A stretch of 64,000 bases of DNA from Rhizobiales bacterium 62-47 (GTDB lineage: Bacteria > Pseudomonadota > Alphaproteobacteria > Rhizobiales > Xanthobacteraceae), in the NCBI GenBank assembly GCA_001899255.1, contig MKVX01000003.1, forward strand, positions 116,448 through 180,447. Direction: 5' to 3'. A model generated the notes under the pieces. It was not told the origin of the DNA. It saw only the letters and a program-made list of their open reading frames with translations, and made no database searches. The first letter of the stretch is position 1. Each line of letters opens with the position of its first letter. Made by a program: the position numbers and the translations under genes. Positions 29,462 to 39,211 of the stretch are shown in pieces.

Positions 29462-30303
29462 CAGGCTTCTCTCGCCTCGCGCCCGTAGGCGTCCTGCCAC
29501 CGGAGCAGCGGCGCGGCCGAAATCTCGATCAGCCAGTCCGTGACCTTGCCGATCACCGCGAAGGCGACGATGGCGGCAACGATTTGCGCCGGCTTGCCGA
29601 GTTGCTGGCCGTCGATCAGAAGAAAGCCGAGGCCTTCAGAGGCGCCCAGCAGTTCGGCGGCCACGACGAACATCCAGCCAAGGCCGAGACCCGAGCGCAG
29701 CGACACGATGTAGCTGGGCAACACGGCCGGCAGCAGGATGCGGCGGACCAGCGCCGGCCCGGACAGCCGGAAGGCACGACCGACCTCGACGATCTTGCGA
29801 TCGACGGTGAGGATGGCTTCCATCACGCCAAGATAGACCGGAAAGAACACGCCCACGGCGATCAGTGCGACCTTCGACTCTTCGAAGATGCCGAACCACA
29901 GAATAAAGAGCGGCACCCAGGCGATCGAGGGAATCGATCTCAACGCCTGCAACGTGGGATCGAGGATGCGCCGCGAAAAATTCGAATAACCGGTTAGCGC
30001 ACCGAACAACGTGCCGGCGGCGACGCCGAGCACGAATCCGGCAGCCACGCGCGCCACCGTCGCCTTGGTGTGCACCCACAGTTCACCGGTCCGCGCTAAT
30101 TCCCACAGTGTCGTGAAGATCACCGACGGCGGCGGCACCAGCCGCCCATTCGACAAGCCGGCATGGACCGCCAGCTCCCACAGCGCGCCGAGGCCAACCG
30201 GCAGCACAAATCCCACCAACGCGAGGCGCAGGCGGCGTGCATTCCTGCGAGCCGTCCGGGGCCGGTCGATCGTTGCTGTCAGGGACATTTCGCCCGCACT
30301 CAT
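29461..30303 (-). CDS. ABC transporter permease, SsuC/TauC type
   Basis: 280 residues with six predicted membrane helices. The EAA coupling loop GRAFRLSGPALVRRILLPAVLPSYI near residues 175-200 and the upstream LRSIPSIAWVPLFILWFGI block are diagnostic for the sulfonate/taurine/nitrate permeases. The gene overlaps the binding-protein gene by 4 bp (ATGA) and the ATPase gene by one base, so all three form an operon. Confidence 0.92.
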   Translation of the reverse strand: MSAGEMSLTATIDRPRTARRNARRLRLALVGFVLPVGLGALWELAVHAGLSNGRLVPPPSVIFTTLWELARTGELWVHTKATVARVAAGFVLGVAAGTLFGALTGYSNFSRRILDPTLQALRSIPSIAWVPLFILWFGIFEESKVALIAVGVFFPVYLGVMEAILTVDRKIVEVGRAFRLSGPALVRRILLPAVLPSYIVSLRSGLGLGWMFVVAAELLGASEGLGFLLIDGQQLGKPAQIVAAIVAFAVIGKVTDWLIEISAAPLLRWQDAYGREAREA

Positions 30304-31352
30304 GACACGCCCTGAGACTGAAAGAAACCGGGCATGCGCCAGGTTCGGCGCACGCCATCATTGTGGAAACGATCGCTTCTTAGTTGGTCAGCCGGCACGC
30401 TGTCATCGATCAACGCGTCCACCGTCGCCTTCACGTCGACAGTGGTGGCGATCACACCCGCCTGCTGCAAGGCAAGGCCGGCAGCGAGAATCGATTCGCG
30501 CTGCGGCGCGCCGATCTTCGAATGCGTCAGTTCGGTCCGCTCCTTGAGCTGCTTGTCGACGACATTGTCCGGCAGCTTGGTGACCGCGATGAAGGTCTTT
30601 TTCACCTCATCGTAGTTCGCAAGCGAGTACTTGCGCGCCTCTTCATAGACCTTGAGGACGCGCTGAACGATTTCGGGATGATCCTTGAGGAACTGCTCGC
30701 GGACATTGAGGATGCCCCAGGTGTTGGCATCCTTGTTGCGGTAAAACAGCCGGGCGCCATTTTCGATTTCCGCCGCGGCCATCATCGGGTCGAGACCGGC
30801 CCAGGCCTGGACGTCACCCCGTGCCAGCGCTGTCGCGCCATCGGGATGCTGCAGCAATACCGGCTTGATGTCCTTCTCGCTCAGTCCGACGCTCTGCAAG
30901 GCGCGCACGAGAAAGATATGCGGATCGGTACCGCGGGTGACTGCGACACGCTGCCCCTTCAAATCTTCGATCTTCTCGATCTTGGCATCTTTGGCGGCGA
31001 CCAGCGCCGTCCATTCCGGCCGCGAGTAGACGTAGACGGACTTGATCGGATTGCCGTTGATCCGCGCAACCAGGGCCGCCGAGCCGGCGGTCGAGCCGAA
31101 ATCGATCGACCCTGCGTTGAGGAATTCAAGCGCTTTGTTCGAACCGGCCGATTGCACCCAGCGAACCTTGATGCCGTCCTTCTCGAACTCCTTCTCGAGC
31201 AACCCCTTGTCCTTGAGAACCATCGACACCGGATTGTAAGTCGCCCAATCGATGCGGACTTCCTTGACGGGATCGGTAGCCAGGGCGGCGGCTGGCAACA
31301 GCGTCGCCGCGGCGACTCCCGCAGCAAAGGCGCGGCGTGACAGCTTCAGCAT
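30300..31352 (-). CDS. Sulfonate/nitrate-type ABC substrate-binding protein
   Basis: 350 residues. A twin-arginine-like N-terminus (LSRRAFAAG) precedes a hydrophobic stretch ending AAALA, so export may be through Tat, with cleavage before TDPVKE. The body follows the SsuA/TauA pattern: NKALEFLNAGSIDFGSTAGSAALVA near 70-95 and GQRVAVTRGTDPHIFL near 130. The substrate is probably an aliphatic sulfonate or similar organic anion; no monooxygenase (SsuD, TauD) is adjacent to support this. GGAGA before ATG 31352 decides the start. First gene of the operon. Confidence 0.88.
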   Translation of the reverse strand: MLKLSRRAFAAGVAAATLLPAAALATDPVKEVRIDWATYNPVSMVLKDKGLLEKEFEKDGIKVRWVQSAGSNKALEFLNAGSIDFGSTAGSAALVARINGNPIKSVYVYSRPEWTALVAAKDAKIEKIEDLKGQRVAVTRGTDPHIFLVRALQSVGLSEKDIKPVLLQHPDGATALARGDVQAWAGLDPMMAAAEIENGARLFYRNKDANTWGILNVREQFLKDHPEIVQRVLKVYEEARKYSLANYDEVKKTFIAVTKLPDNVVDKQLKERTELTHSKIGAPQRESILAAGLALQQAGVIATTVDVKATVDALIDDSVPADQLRSDRFHNDGVRRTWRMPGFFQSQGVS

Positions 31353-31604
31353 CGTCGAATTCTCCATGGTTGGTTGGCGGAATGAGAACCATCGGCCTCG
31401 CCGCGCTCTCGACAGGCCACGGCTCATCCGCAAAAATCACCGCTTTTTCAATTAGTTATGAAGAAACGTCAACGAGAAAAAGAGTCTCGTTTGAGGCCGA
31501 ACGGAGAAATGAACGCATCGGAAATCTCTGAAAAGCAGTACAGTCGTCCTCCCTCGCAACAATGAGCCGTGACAGCGCTCACGTCGTCCGATATCCGGGT
31601 TGTC

Positions 31605-34400
31605 ATGGAGAGTCCCGTGTTGCCACCGCCGGCCGAAGCTGAAGTACCATTCGACGCCGCGCGTATCGCAGCCGATATCGATACGCTGGCGGACAAACAT
31701 GCCGGACATGAAGACACCTTCCGCTCCGCGCTGGCGCAGCTTCTGAAAATCGAACTGATGAAAGCCCGCGAGGCGGCACAAGCGACCTTGCTCAAGGACC
31801 GCCATGGGCGCCGCTGCGCCGAACGTCTCTGTTTCGTGCAGGACGAGATCATCCGCCTGCTGTTCAACACCGCCACGCAGCATCTCTACCACACGCCGAT
31901 TCCAAGCGGCGCCGAACGCATGGCGGTGGTTGCCACCGGCGGCTACGGCCGCGGGCTGATGGCACCGGAATCCGACATCGATCTGCTGTTCATCCTGCCT
32001 TACAAGCAGACGGCCTGGGGCGAGCAGGTTGCCGAGGCGATCCTGTATTGCCTGTGGGACATGGGGCTGAAGGTCGGCCACGCCACGCGCTCGGTCGACG
32101 AATCGATCCGACAGGCGCGCGGCGACATGACGATCCGGACCGCCATCCTCGAAACGCGCTATCTCGCCGGCGACCGGGCGCTTTACGACGAGCTGGTTGG
32201 CCGCTTCGACAAGGATGTGGTGCAAGGCACTGCGGCCGAATTCGTCACCGCCAAACTCGCCGAGCGCGAGGAACGGCATCGTCGCGCCGGACAATCGCGC
32301 TACCTCGTCGAACCCAACGTCAAGGACGGCAAAGGCGGCCTGCGCGACCTGCACACGTTGTTCTGGATCGCGAAATACGTCTACCGCGTGCGCGAGACCG
32401 ACGAGTTGCTGAAACGCGGCGTGTTCGACGCGCAGGAATATCGCACGTTCCGCCGCTGCGCCGATTTTCTCTGGTCGGTTCGGTGCAACATGCATTTCTT
32501 CACGGGCCGACCAGAGGAACGGCTGTCGTTCGACATGCAGCGCGAGATCGCGATCCGGCTGGGCTACACCTCGCATCCGGGCATGCAGGATGTCGAACGT
32601 TTCATGAAGCACTACTTCCTCGTCGCCAAGGACGTCGGCGATCTCACCGCGATCCTCTGCGCCAAGCTGGAAGACCAGCAGGCCAAGCCTGCACCGGTGC
32701 TCAGCCGCGTGATGGCGCGACTGCGCCCCGGCATCCGGCGGCGGCGCGTGCCGGACAGCGAAGACTTCATCGTCGACAACAACCGCATCAATCTGGCGGC
32801 GCCCGACGTCTTCAAGCACGATCCGGTCAACCTGATCCGGATCTTCCGCCTCGCCCAGAAGAACAACCTCGCCTTCCATCCTGACGCGATGCGCGCGGTG
32901 ACGCGCTCATTGAAACTGATCGGACCGCAAGTCCGCGAGAATCCCGAAGCCAACCGGCTGTTCATGGAGATTCTGACTTCGAACGATGCCGAAGTGGTGC
33001 TGCGACGGATGAACGAGACCGGCGTGCTCGGACATTTCATCCGCGCCTTCGGCAAGATCGTCTCGATGATGCAATTCAATATGTATCATCACTACACGGT
33101 GGACGAGCATCTGCTGCGCTGCATCGGCTACCTGCAGGACATCGAACGCGGCGGCAATGACGAATTCACGCTGGCCTCCGACCTGATGCGCAAGATCCGG
33201 CCCGAGCATCGGGCCGTCATCTACATCACGACACTACTGCACGACATCGCCAAGGGCCGCCCCGAAGATCATTCCATCGCCGGCGCCAAGGTGGCGCGGC
33301 GGCTCTGCCCGCGCTTCGGCTTCAACGCCACCGACACCGCGATGGTGGCATGGCTGATCGAACAGCACCTCACCATGTCGACCGTGGCGCAGTCGCGCGA
33401 CCTCTCGGATCGCAAGACCATCGAGAATTTTGCCGCCGTGGTGCAATCGGTCGAGCACATGAAGCTGCTCACCATCCTGACCACCGCCGACATCCGCGGT
33501 GTCGGCCCCGGTGTGTGGAACGGCTGGAAGGCGCAGTTGTTGCGCACGCTTTACTACGAGACCGAGCCGGTGCTCACCGGCGGCTTTTCCGAAGTCAATC
33601 GCGCCCAGCGCATCGAGGTGGCGCAGGCGGAATTCCGCGCCGCTTTCAAGGAGTGGCCGGAGCAGGAGCTCAACAGCTATATTGCCCGGCATTATCCGGC
33701 GTACTGGCTCAAGGTCGATCTGCCGCGCAAGATTCGCCACGCGCGTTTCCTGAAATCCGCCGAAGCCGGCGGCCACAAGCTGGCGATAAATGTCGGCTTC
33801 GACGAAGCCCGCAGCGTCACCGAGTTGACGATCCTGGCCAACGATCACCCGTGGCTGCTGTCGATCATTGCCGGCGCCTGCGCCTCGGCCGGCGCCAACA
33901 TCGTCGATGCGCAGATCTACACGACGACCGATGGCCGTGCGCTGGATACCATCGCCATCTCGCGCGAATACGACCGCGACGAGGACGAAGGCCGCCGTGC
34001 CACGCGGATCGGCGAAATGATCGAACAGGTGCTCGAAGGCAAGCTGCGGCTACCGGAAGTGGTGGCGCGCCGCGTGGCGAGCCGAAGCAAGCTGCGTCCA
34101 TTCGTGGTAGAGCCGGAAGTGATCATTAACAACCAGTGGTCGGATCGCTTCACGGTGATTGAAGTGTCGGGCCTCGACCGCCCCGGCCTCCTCTATCAGC
34201 TCACCACTGCAATATCGAAGCTCAACCTCAACATCGGTTCGGCCCACGTCGCCACCTTCGGCGAACGCGCCCGCGACGTGTTTTACGTGACCGATCTCCT
34301 GGGCGCCCAGATCACGGCGCCGACTCGGCAGGCCGCCATCAAGCGCGCGCTGGTGCATCTGCTCACCACCGAAATGGCCATCGAGCCGCCGGCCGCCTGA
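31605..34400 (+). CDS. glnD: Bifunctional [protein-PII] uridylyltransferase/uridylyl-removing enzyme
   Basis: 931 residues. It uridylylates PII proteins when glutamine is low and removes UMP when it is high, setting nitrogen control. The nucleotidyltransferase motif GGYGRGLMAPESDIDLLF is near residue 110 with its two aspartates. The HD domain (LLHDIAKGRPEDHS) is near 545. Two ACT glutamine sensors follow: one from VTELTILANDHPWLLSI, the other from FTVIEVSGLDRPGLLY. GTG 31569 is an alternative start, but ATG 31605 fits the usual N-terminus better. It is separated from mutS by four other genes. Confidence 0.96.
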   Translation: MESPVLPPPAEAEVPFDAARIAADIDTLADKHAGHEDTFRSALAQLLKIELMKAREAAQATLLKDRHGRRCAERLCFVQDEIIRLLFNTATQHLYHTPIPSGAERMAVVATGGYGRGLMAPESDIDLLFILPYKQTAWGEQVAEAILYCLWDMGLKVGHATRSVDESIRQARGDMTIRTAILETRYLAGDRALYDELVGRFDKDVVQGTAAEFVTAKLAEREERHRRAGQSRYLVEPNVKDGKGGLRDLHTLFWIAKYVYRVRETDELLKRGVFDAQEYRTFRRCADFLWSVRCNMHFFTGRPEERLSFDMQREIAIRLGYTSHPGMQDVERFMKHYFLVAKDVGDLTAILCAKLEDQQAKPAPVLSRVMARLRPGIRRRRVPDSEDFIVDNNRINLAAPDVFKHDPVNLIRIFRLAQKNNLAFHPDAMRAVTRSLKLIGPQVRENPEANRLFMEILTSNDAEVVLRRMNETGVLGHFIRAFGKIVSMMQFNMYHHYTVDEHLLRCIGYLQDIERGGNDEFTLASDLMRKIRPEHRAVIYITTLLHDIAKGRPEDHSIAGAKVARRLCPRFGFNATDTAMVAWLIEQHLTMSTVAQSRDLSDRKTIENFAAVVQSVEHMKLLTILTTADIRGVGPGVWNGWKAQLLRTLYYETEPVLTGGFSEVNRAQRIEVAQAEFRAAFKEWPEQELNSYIARHYPAYWLKVDLPRKIRHARFLKSAEAGGHKLAINVGFDEARSVTELTILANDHPWLLSIIAGACASAGANIVDAQIYTTTDGRALDTIAISREYDRDEDEGRRATRIGEMIEQVLEGKLRLPEVVARRVASRSKLRPFVVEPEVIINNQWSDRFTVIEVSGLDRPGLLYQLTTAISKLNLNIGSAHVATFGERARDVFYVTDLLGAQITAPTRQAAIKRALVHLLTTEMAIEPPAA

Positions 34401-34429
34401 CGCAGCGGCCCGTCGCGACCTCGATGAAG

Positions 34430-34957
34430 CTATTGCGCCGTCTCCACGCCTTCATGCGCGAGCAGCCAGCGCTTGCGCTCGAGACCGCCACCGTAGCCGG
34501 TCAACGCGCCATTCGCACCGATAACGCGGTGGCACGGCACCACCACGCTGATCGGATTGGCGCCGTTGGCGTGACCGACGGCACGCACCGCCGTCGGACG
34601 CCGAATGCGCGTCGCCAACGCGCCATAACTCGTCGTGGTGCCGGCGGGAATGCGGCGCAACGCCGACCACACACTGCGCTGGAAAGGCGTCCCGGCAAGG
34701 CGGCATGCAATCGCATCCACGGCGCCAAGATCGCCATCGAAGTAGGCAACCAAGGCCGCCGTGATCTCGCGCGGTGCGGCGCCCTCGCTCAGCGCGGTCT
34801 TGCCATGCTGCTGGCGCATCAGCGTAACCAGACGATCTTCGAAATCGATCCAGTCCAGTGCGCACAATTGCCCTTCGCCATCCGTGACCAGAAGGGCGAT
34901 ACCGATCGGCGTCTTGAAGCGATCGAGGCAGAATTTTTCAGGCGATTTGGCGGACAT
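34430..34957 (-). CDS. ogt: Methylated-DNA--protein-cysteine methyltransferase
   Basis: 175 residues. It transfers the alkyl group from O6-alkylguanine in DNA to its own cysteine and is thereby consumed. The acceptor motif VVPCHRVIG is near residue 135. The helix-turn-helix FQRSVWSALRRIPAGTTTSYGALA is near 90-113, and the asparagine hinge RAVGHANGANP near 120-130. No AraC-like Ada N-terminal domain is present, so it is the constitutive Ogt type. It converges on glnD. Confidence 0.95.
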   Translation of the reverse strand: MSAKSPEKFCLDRFKTPIGIALLVTDGEGQLCALDWIDFEDRLVTLMRQQHGKTALSEGAAPREITAALVAYFDGDLGAVDAIACRLAGTPFQRSVWSALRRIPAGTTTSYGALATRIRRPTAVRAVGHANGANPISVVVPCHRVIGANGALTGYGGGLERKRWLLAHEGVETAQ

Positions 34958-35028
34958 GGCGCTTTCGCAACGATTGCGTGTTAGGTTTGCGGTGTCATTT
35001 CACGTGTTGGCGGCGGGGGCATCACGAC

Positions 35029-35391
35029 ATGAATACGATTGCCAATATTCTGGTAGCGCTGGTGGCGGTGCTGCACATCTATTTCCTGATCCTCGAGATG
35101 TTCCTGTGGACCAAGCCGCGCGGTTTGAAGACGTTCGGCAACTCACTCGAAAAGGCCCGCGAATCCGCGGTCCTCGCTGCCAACCAGGGGCTCTATAACG
35201 GCTTTCTCGCTATCGGCCTGATCTGGGGTCTTGTCCACCCGAATCCCGCGTTCGCCTTCCAGATCAAGGTATTTTTTCTGCTGTGCGTGATTGCCGCGGG
35301 CGTTTATGGCGCGGCATCGGTCAGCATGCGGATTCTCTACGTGCAGGCGCTTCCCGCGGTGCTGGCCTTGCTGTTGCTCTGGCTGGCCTGA
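35029..35391 (+). CDS. DUF1304 small membrane protein
   Basis: 120 residues with four hydrophobic helices. ILEMFLWTKPRGLKTFG near residues 21-37 and AANQGLYNGFLAIGLIWG near 49-66 are the DUF1304 hallmarks. The function of the family is not established. The longer frame from 34978 adds residues lacking family similarity, so ATG 35029 is used. It is divergent from ogt by about 70 bp. Confidence 0.85.
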   Translation: MNTIANILVALVAVLHIYFLILEMFLWTKPRGLKTFGNSLEKARESAVLAANQGLYNGFLAIGLIWGLVHPNPAFAFQIKVFFLLCVIAAGVYGAASVSMRILYVQALPAVLALLLLWLA

Positions 35392-35536
35392 GCGAGACAA
35401 GCCGCCGCACCGGTCGCGCCATCGGCTTGCATTGAGTCATGCGCTCCGTCAGTATCCCTGGCAAGCGGCTCCGGGCGTTCTGGAAAAGACCGCCCAAAGC
35501 ATAATGTCCACTGCGGCACAAACAGGGATGCAACGA

Positions 35537-36760
35537 ATGAGGGATAGCCTTTTCAGCCTGACGGCTGCGTCCGCGATCACCATCGCGCTGTCGGTTTCAT
35601 CTGCTTACGCGCAAAAGAAGTACGATCCCGGCGCCACCGATACCGAAATCAAGATCGGCCAGACGGTGCCGTTCAGCGGACCTGCCTCCGCCTACGCGAC
35701 GATCGGTAAAGCGCAGGCCGCCTATTTCAAGATGATCAACGATGAAGGCGGCATCAACGGCCGCAAGATCAACCTGATCCAGTATGATGACGCCTACAGC
35801 CCGCCGAAAACCGTCGAACAGGTGCGCAAGCTTGTCGAAAGCGACGAGGTGCTGCTGACCTTCCAACTTGTCGGCACGCCGCCGAACGCCGCCGTGCAGA
35901 AATATCTCAACCAGAAGAAAGTCCCGCAGCTGTTTGCGGCGACTGGCGCATCGCGCTTCAGCGACCCGAAGAACTTCCCGTGGACCATCGGATTCAATCC
36001 GAACTATCAATCCGAAGGACGTATCTACGGCAAATATATTCTCACCAATTACCCCAACGCCAAGATCGGTATTCTGTTTCAGAACGACGATCTCGGCCGC
36101 GATTATGTCACCGGCCTGAAGGAGGGTCTTGGCGACAAGGCCAAGACCATGATCGTGGGTGAGACCTCCTATGAACTCACCGACCCCACCATCGATTCGC
36201 AGATCGTCAAACTGAAATCGCTGGGTGCCGACCTTCTCTATGATGCGTCGACGCCGAAGTTTGCGGCACAGGCCATCAAGAAGGTCGCTGACCTCGGCTG
36301 GAAGCCGGTCCACATCCTCGATATCAATGCCACCTCGGTCGGCGCGGTGATGAAGCCGGCGGGACTGGAAAACTCCAAGGGCATCATCAGCGTCAACTAC
36401 GGCAAGGATCCGCTTGATCCGAAGTGGAAGGATGATGCCGGCATGAAGAAGTATTTTGCCTTCATGGCAAAGTACTATCCTGACGGCGACAAGGACTCGA
36501 GCTTCAATACCTATGGCTTCAGCACCGCACAGTTGCTGGTTCACGTGCTGAAGGAATGCGGTGACAATCTGACCCGCGAGAACGTCATGAAGCAGGCCAC
36601 GAGCCTCAAGAACGTTCAGCTCGATCTGTCGCTGCCGGGCATCGTGGGATCCACGTCGCCGACCGACTATCGCGTCAACAAGCAGTTGCAGATGATGAAG
36701 TTCGATGGCGAGCGCTGGGAGGGCTTCGGCCCGATCATCACCGACGACGCCAGCGGCTAG
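35537..36760 (+). CDS. Branched-chain amino acid type ABC substrate-binding protein
   Basis: About 407 residues. An N-terminal signal peptide (LFSLTAASAITIALSVSSAYA, cleaved before QKKYD) sends it to the periplasm. The body follows the LivJ/LivK type I fold: EIKIGQTVPFSGPASAYATIGKA, INDEGGINGRKINLI, and FQLVGTPPNAAVQKYLNQKKVPQLF. The ligand could be a branched amino acid, urea or an aromatic acid. No permease or ATPase lies nearby, so it is an orphan. Three in-frame ATGs (35504, 35528, 35537) are possible; the last has AGGG ten bases upstream. Confidence 0.88.
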   Translation: MRDSLFSLTAASAITIALSVSSAYAQKKYDPGATDTEIKIGQTVPFSGPASAYATIGKAQAAYFKMINDEGGINGRKINLIQYDDAYSPPKTVEQVRKLVESDEVLLTFQLVGTPPNAAVQKYLNQKKVPQLFAATGASRFSDPKNFPWTIGFNPNYQSEGRIYGKYILTNYPNAKIGILFQNDDLGRDYVTGLKEGLGDKAKTMIVGETSYELTDPTIDSQIVKLKSLGADLLYDASTPKFAAQAIKKVADLGWKPVHILDINATSVGAVMKPAGLENSKGIISVNYGKDPLDPKWKDDAGMKKYFAFMAKYYPDGDKDSSFNTYGFSTAQLLVHVLKECGDNLTRENVMKQATSLKNVQLDLSLPGIVGSTSPTDYRVNKQLQMMKFDGERWEGFGPIITDDASG

Positions 36761-36789
36761 CCTGCCTTAGCGTTGCCGAGAAACCGAAT

Positions 36790-36819
36790 GGCCGGCGCGG
36801 CGGACCCGTTGCGCCGGCC
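36790..36819 (+). terminator. Stem-loop after the Liv-type binding protein
   Basis: Perfect 9-bp stem (GGCCGGCGC at 36790-36798, GCGCCGGCC at 36811-36819), loop 12 nt, 30 nt after the stop. No T run follows, so it may be Rho-dependent or a stabiliser. Confidence 0.5.
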
Positions 36820-36994
36820 AAATGACATCCGCATTTGCATCTCTCGTCCCGCCCGGCGGTAGGGTTAAGGGCACCTAAATGCCTTGTTTTACAGGCGTTT
36901 GAACTTACCTCGCGGCGGCAGCGTTAACCTTCACTTTACGCGCCTTTAAACCCCGCCCGATAGGCTTTGCGCGCTGTGGTGGGTGTGAGTGCGT

Positions 36995-39184
36995 ATGGCG
37001 TGGGGAAAAAAGAAGAGCAGCGGTCGCAAGGAGCCCCAGTTCGGGCTCGGCGCGTCGCTGTCCGAATTACGCCTCAACCTGCAGGACCGCATCACGATCG
37101 CCAGCGACGACAAGCCGAAGAAGCCGGCCGCGAAGCGCGACTCCAGCGGTGGCAAATCCAGCGAGCGTAAATCCAGCCAAGGCAAATCGCGCAAACGCCG
37201 ATCCGCCGGCGGTCTGCGCCGCGGCCTTTACCGGACATTCTATTGGGGCGCGGTGCTGGGATTATGGGCAGCCATCGCCATCACGGGCGTCGTGATCTAT
37301 ATCGGCGCGCATCTGCCGCCGATCCAGTCGCTGGAAATTCCCAAGCGTCCGCCGACCATCGAGATCGTCGGCCTCGATGGCAGCGTGCTGGCGACCCGCG
37401 GTGAAATGGCCGGCGCCAATGTTTCGCTCAAGGAGTTGCCGCCCTATCTGCCGAAGGCATTCATCGCCATCGAAGATCGCCGCTTCTATTCGCACTACGG
37501 CGTCGATCCGCTCGGTATCGTCCGTGCCGCGGCCGCCAACATCATGCACCGCGGCGTCTCGCAGGGCGGCTCGACCCTGACCCAGCAACTCGCCAAGAAC
37601 CTTTTCCTGACGCAGGAGCGCACCCTGCAGCGCAAGCTGCAGGAAGTCGAACTGGCCTTCTGGCTGGAGCGCAAGCACAGCAAGAACCAGATTCTCGAAC
37701 TGTATCTGAACCGGGTCTATTTCGGCTCCGGCGCCTATGGCGTCGAAGCGGCGGCGCAAAAATATTTCGGCAAATCCGCGCGCAAGGTCACGCTCGCGGA
37801 AGCGGCGATGCTGGCCGGGCTGGTCAAATCGCCGTCGCGGCTGGCGCCGAACCGCAATCCGGAAGGCGCGGAGAAGCGTGCGCAGACCGTGCTCGCCGCC
37901 ATGGCCGACGCCAATTTCATCACCGCGCAGCAAGCACAGGCGGCGATCGCGCGCCCATCCTACGCGGTGAAGCCGACCGGCGCCGGCACCGTCAACTATG
38001 TCGCGGACTGGATCGGCGAGGTGCTCGACGACCTCGTCGGCCAGATCGATCAGAACATCGTCGTGGAGACCTCGATCGATCCCAAGCTGCAAAGCATCGC
38101 CGAGGCGGCGATCATCGACGAACTGGCGGCGAAGAGCGTCAAGTTCAACGTGACGCAGGGCGCGCTGGTGGCGATGACGCCGACAGGCGAAGTGCGCGCC
38201 ATGGTCGGCGGTCGCAATTACGCCGACAGCCAGTTCAATCGCGCCGTCACCGCCAAGCGGCAGCCGGGGTCGGCTTTCAAGCCGTTCGTCTACCTCACCG
38301 CGATCGAGGCCGGTCTGACGCCGGACACCATCCGCCAGGACGCGCCGCTCGATGTCAAAGGCTGGAAGCCGGAGAATTACACCCACGAATATTTCGGCAG
38401 CGTGACTCTGACCCAGGCGCTAGCGATGTCGCTCAACACCGTCGCGGTGCGGCTCGGCCTCGAGGTCGGGCCTAAGAACGTGGTGCGGACCGCGCATCGG
38501 CTCGGCATCGCCTCCAAGCTCGAAGCCAACGCTTCGATTGCGCTCGGCACTTCGGAAGTGTCGCTGCTGGAATTGTCCGGGGCCTATGCGCCATTTGCCA
38601 ATGGCGGCCGCGCGGTCTCGCCGCACGTCGTCACAAGGATCCGTACCGACAGCGGCAAGGTGCTGTATATGCGCCAGCCCGATCCGCTGGATCAGGTGAT
38701 CGAACCACGCAACGTCGCGATGATGAATACGATGATGCGCGAGACATTGGTCAGCGGCACCGCGCGCAAGGCAGAAATACCCGGCTGGATCGCCGCCGGC
38801 AAGACCGGCACCAGTCAGGATTTCCGCGACGCCTGGTTCATCGGCTACACCTCAAACCTGGTGACCGGAGTCTGGCTCGGCAACGACGACAACTCACCGA
38901 CGCGCAAGGCCACCGGTGGCGGTTTGCCGGTCGAAATCTGGACGCGCTTCATGCGCGCGGCGCATCAGGGAGTGCCGGTGGCCGGATTGCCGATGGGTAA
39001 TCAGGGCGGGTTGTTTGCCAATGCGACGCCCTCATTCTCGCAAGCGGGCAACGTGCAACCGGAGATGCCTGTCGTCGCGGCGGGAACGTCAGCGCGCCCC
39101 GCTCCGACGCGCACCTCCGTGCGACCGGAAGCGGCAAGCGGACTCGATGGCTGGTTGATGGACCGGCTGTTCGGCGGGCGCTAG
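36995..39184 (+). CDS. Penicillin-binding protein 1A family bifunctional enzyme
   Basis: About 729 residues. A basic, Lys/Ser-rich cytosolic tail (residues 1-78) precedes a membrane anchor near 90-110. The GT51 domain has AIEDRRFYSHYG and RGVSQGGSTLTQQLAKNLFL. The transpeptidase domain has SxxK as GSAFKPF near residue 428, SLN in AMSLNTVAV, and KTGTS near 605. It builds and crosslinks peptidoglycan. The Pro-rich C-terminus (ARPAPTR) is short. A GTG at 36989 offers a two-residue longer protein; the ATG is used. Confidence 0.93.
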   Translation: MAWGKKKSSGRKEPQFGLGASLSELRLNLQDRITIASDDKPKKPAAKRDSSGGKSSERKSSQGKSRKRRSAGGLRRGLYRTFYWGAVLGLWAAIAITGVVIYIGAHLPPIQSLEIPKRPPTIEIVGLDGSVLATRGEMAGANVSLKELPPYLPKAFIAIEDRRFYSHYGVDPLGIVRAAAANIMHRGVSQGGSTLTQQLAKNLFLTQERTLQRKLQEVELAFWLERKHSKNQILELYLNRVYFGSGAYGVEAAAQKYFGKSARKVTLAEAAMLAGLVKSPSRLAPNRNPEGAEKRAQTVLAAMADANFITAQQAQAAIARPSYAVKPTGAGTVNYVADWIGEVLDDLVGQIDQNIVVETSIDPKLQSIAEAAIIDELAAKSVKFNVTQGALVAMTPTGEVRAMVGGRNYADSQFNRAVTAKRQPGSAFKPFVYLTAIEAGLTPDTIRQDAPLDVKGWKPENYTHEYFGSVTLTQALAMSLNTVAVRLGLEVGPKNVVRTAHRLGIASKLEANASIALGTSEVSLLELSGAYAPFANGGRAVSPHVVTRIRTDSGKVLYMRQPDPLDQVIEPRNVAMMNTMMRETLVSGTARKAEIPGWIAAGKTGTSQDFRDAWFIGYTSNLVTGVWLGNDDNSPTRKATGGGLPVEIWTRFMRAAHQGVPVAGLPMGNQGGLFANATPSFSQAGNVQPEMPVVAAGTSARPAPTRTSVRPEAASGLDGWLMDRLFGGR

Positions 39185-39211
39185 CGGCGCCTCAATCGAG
39201 TTGAAGCCGCA

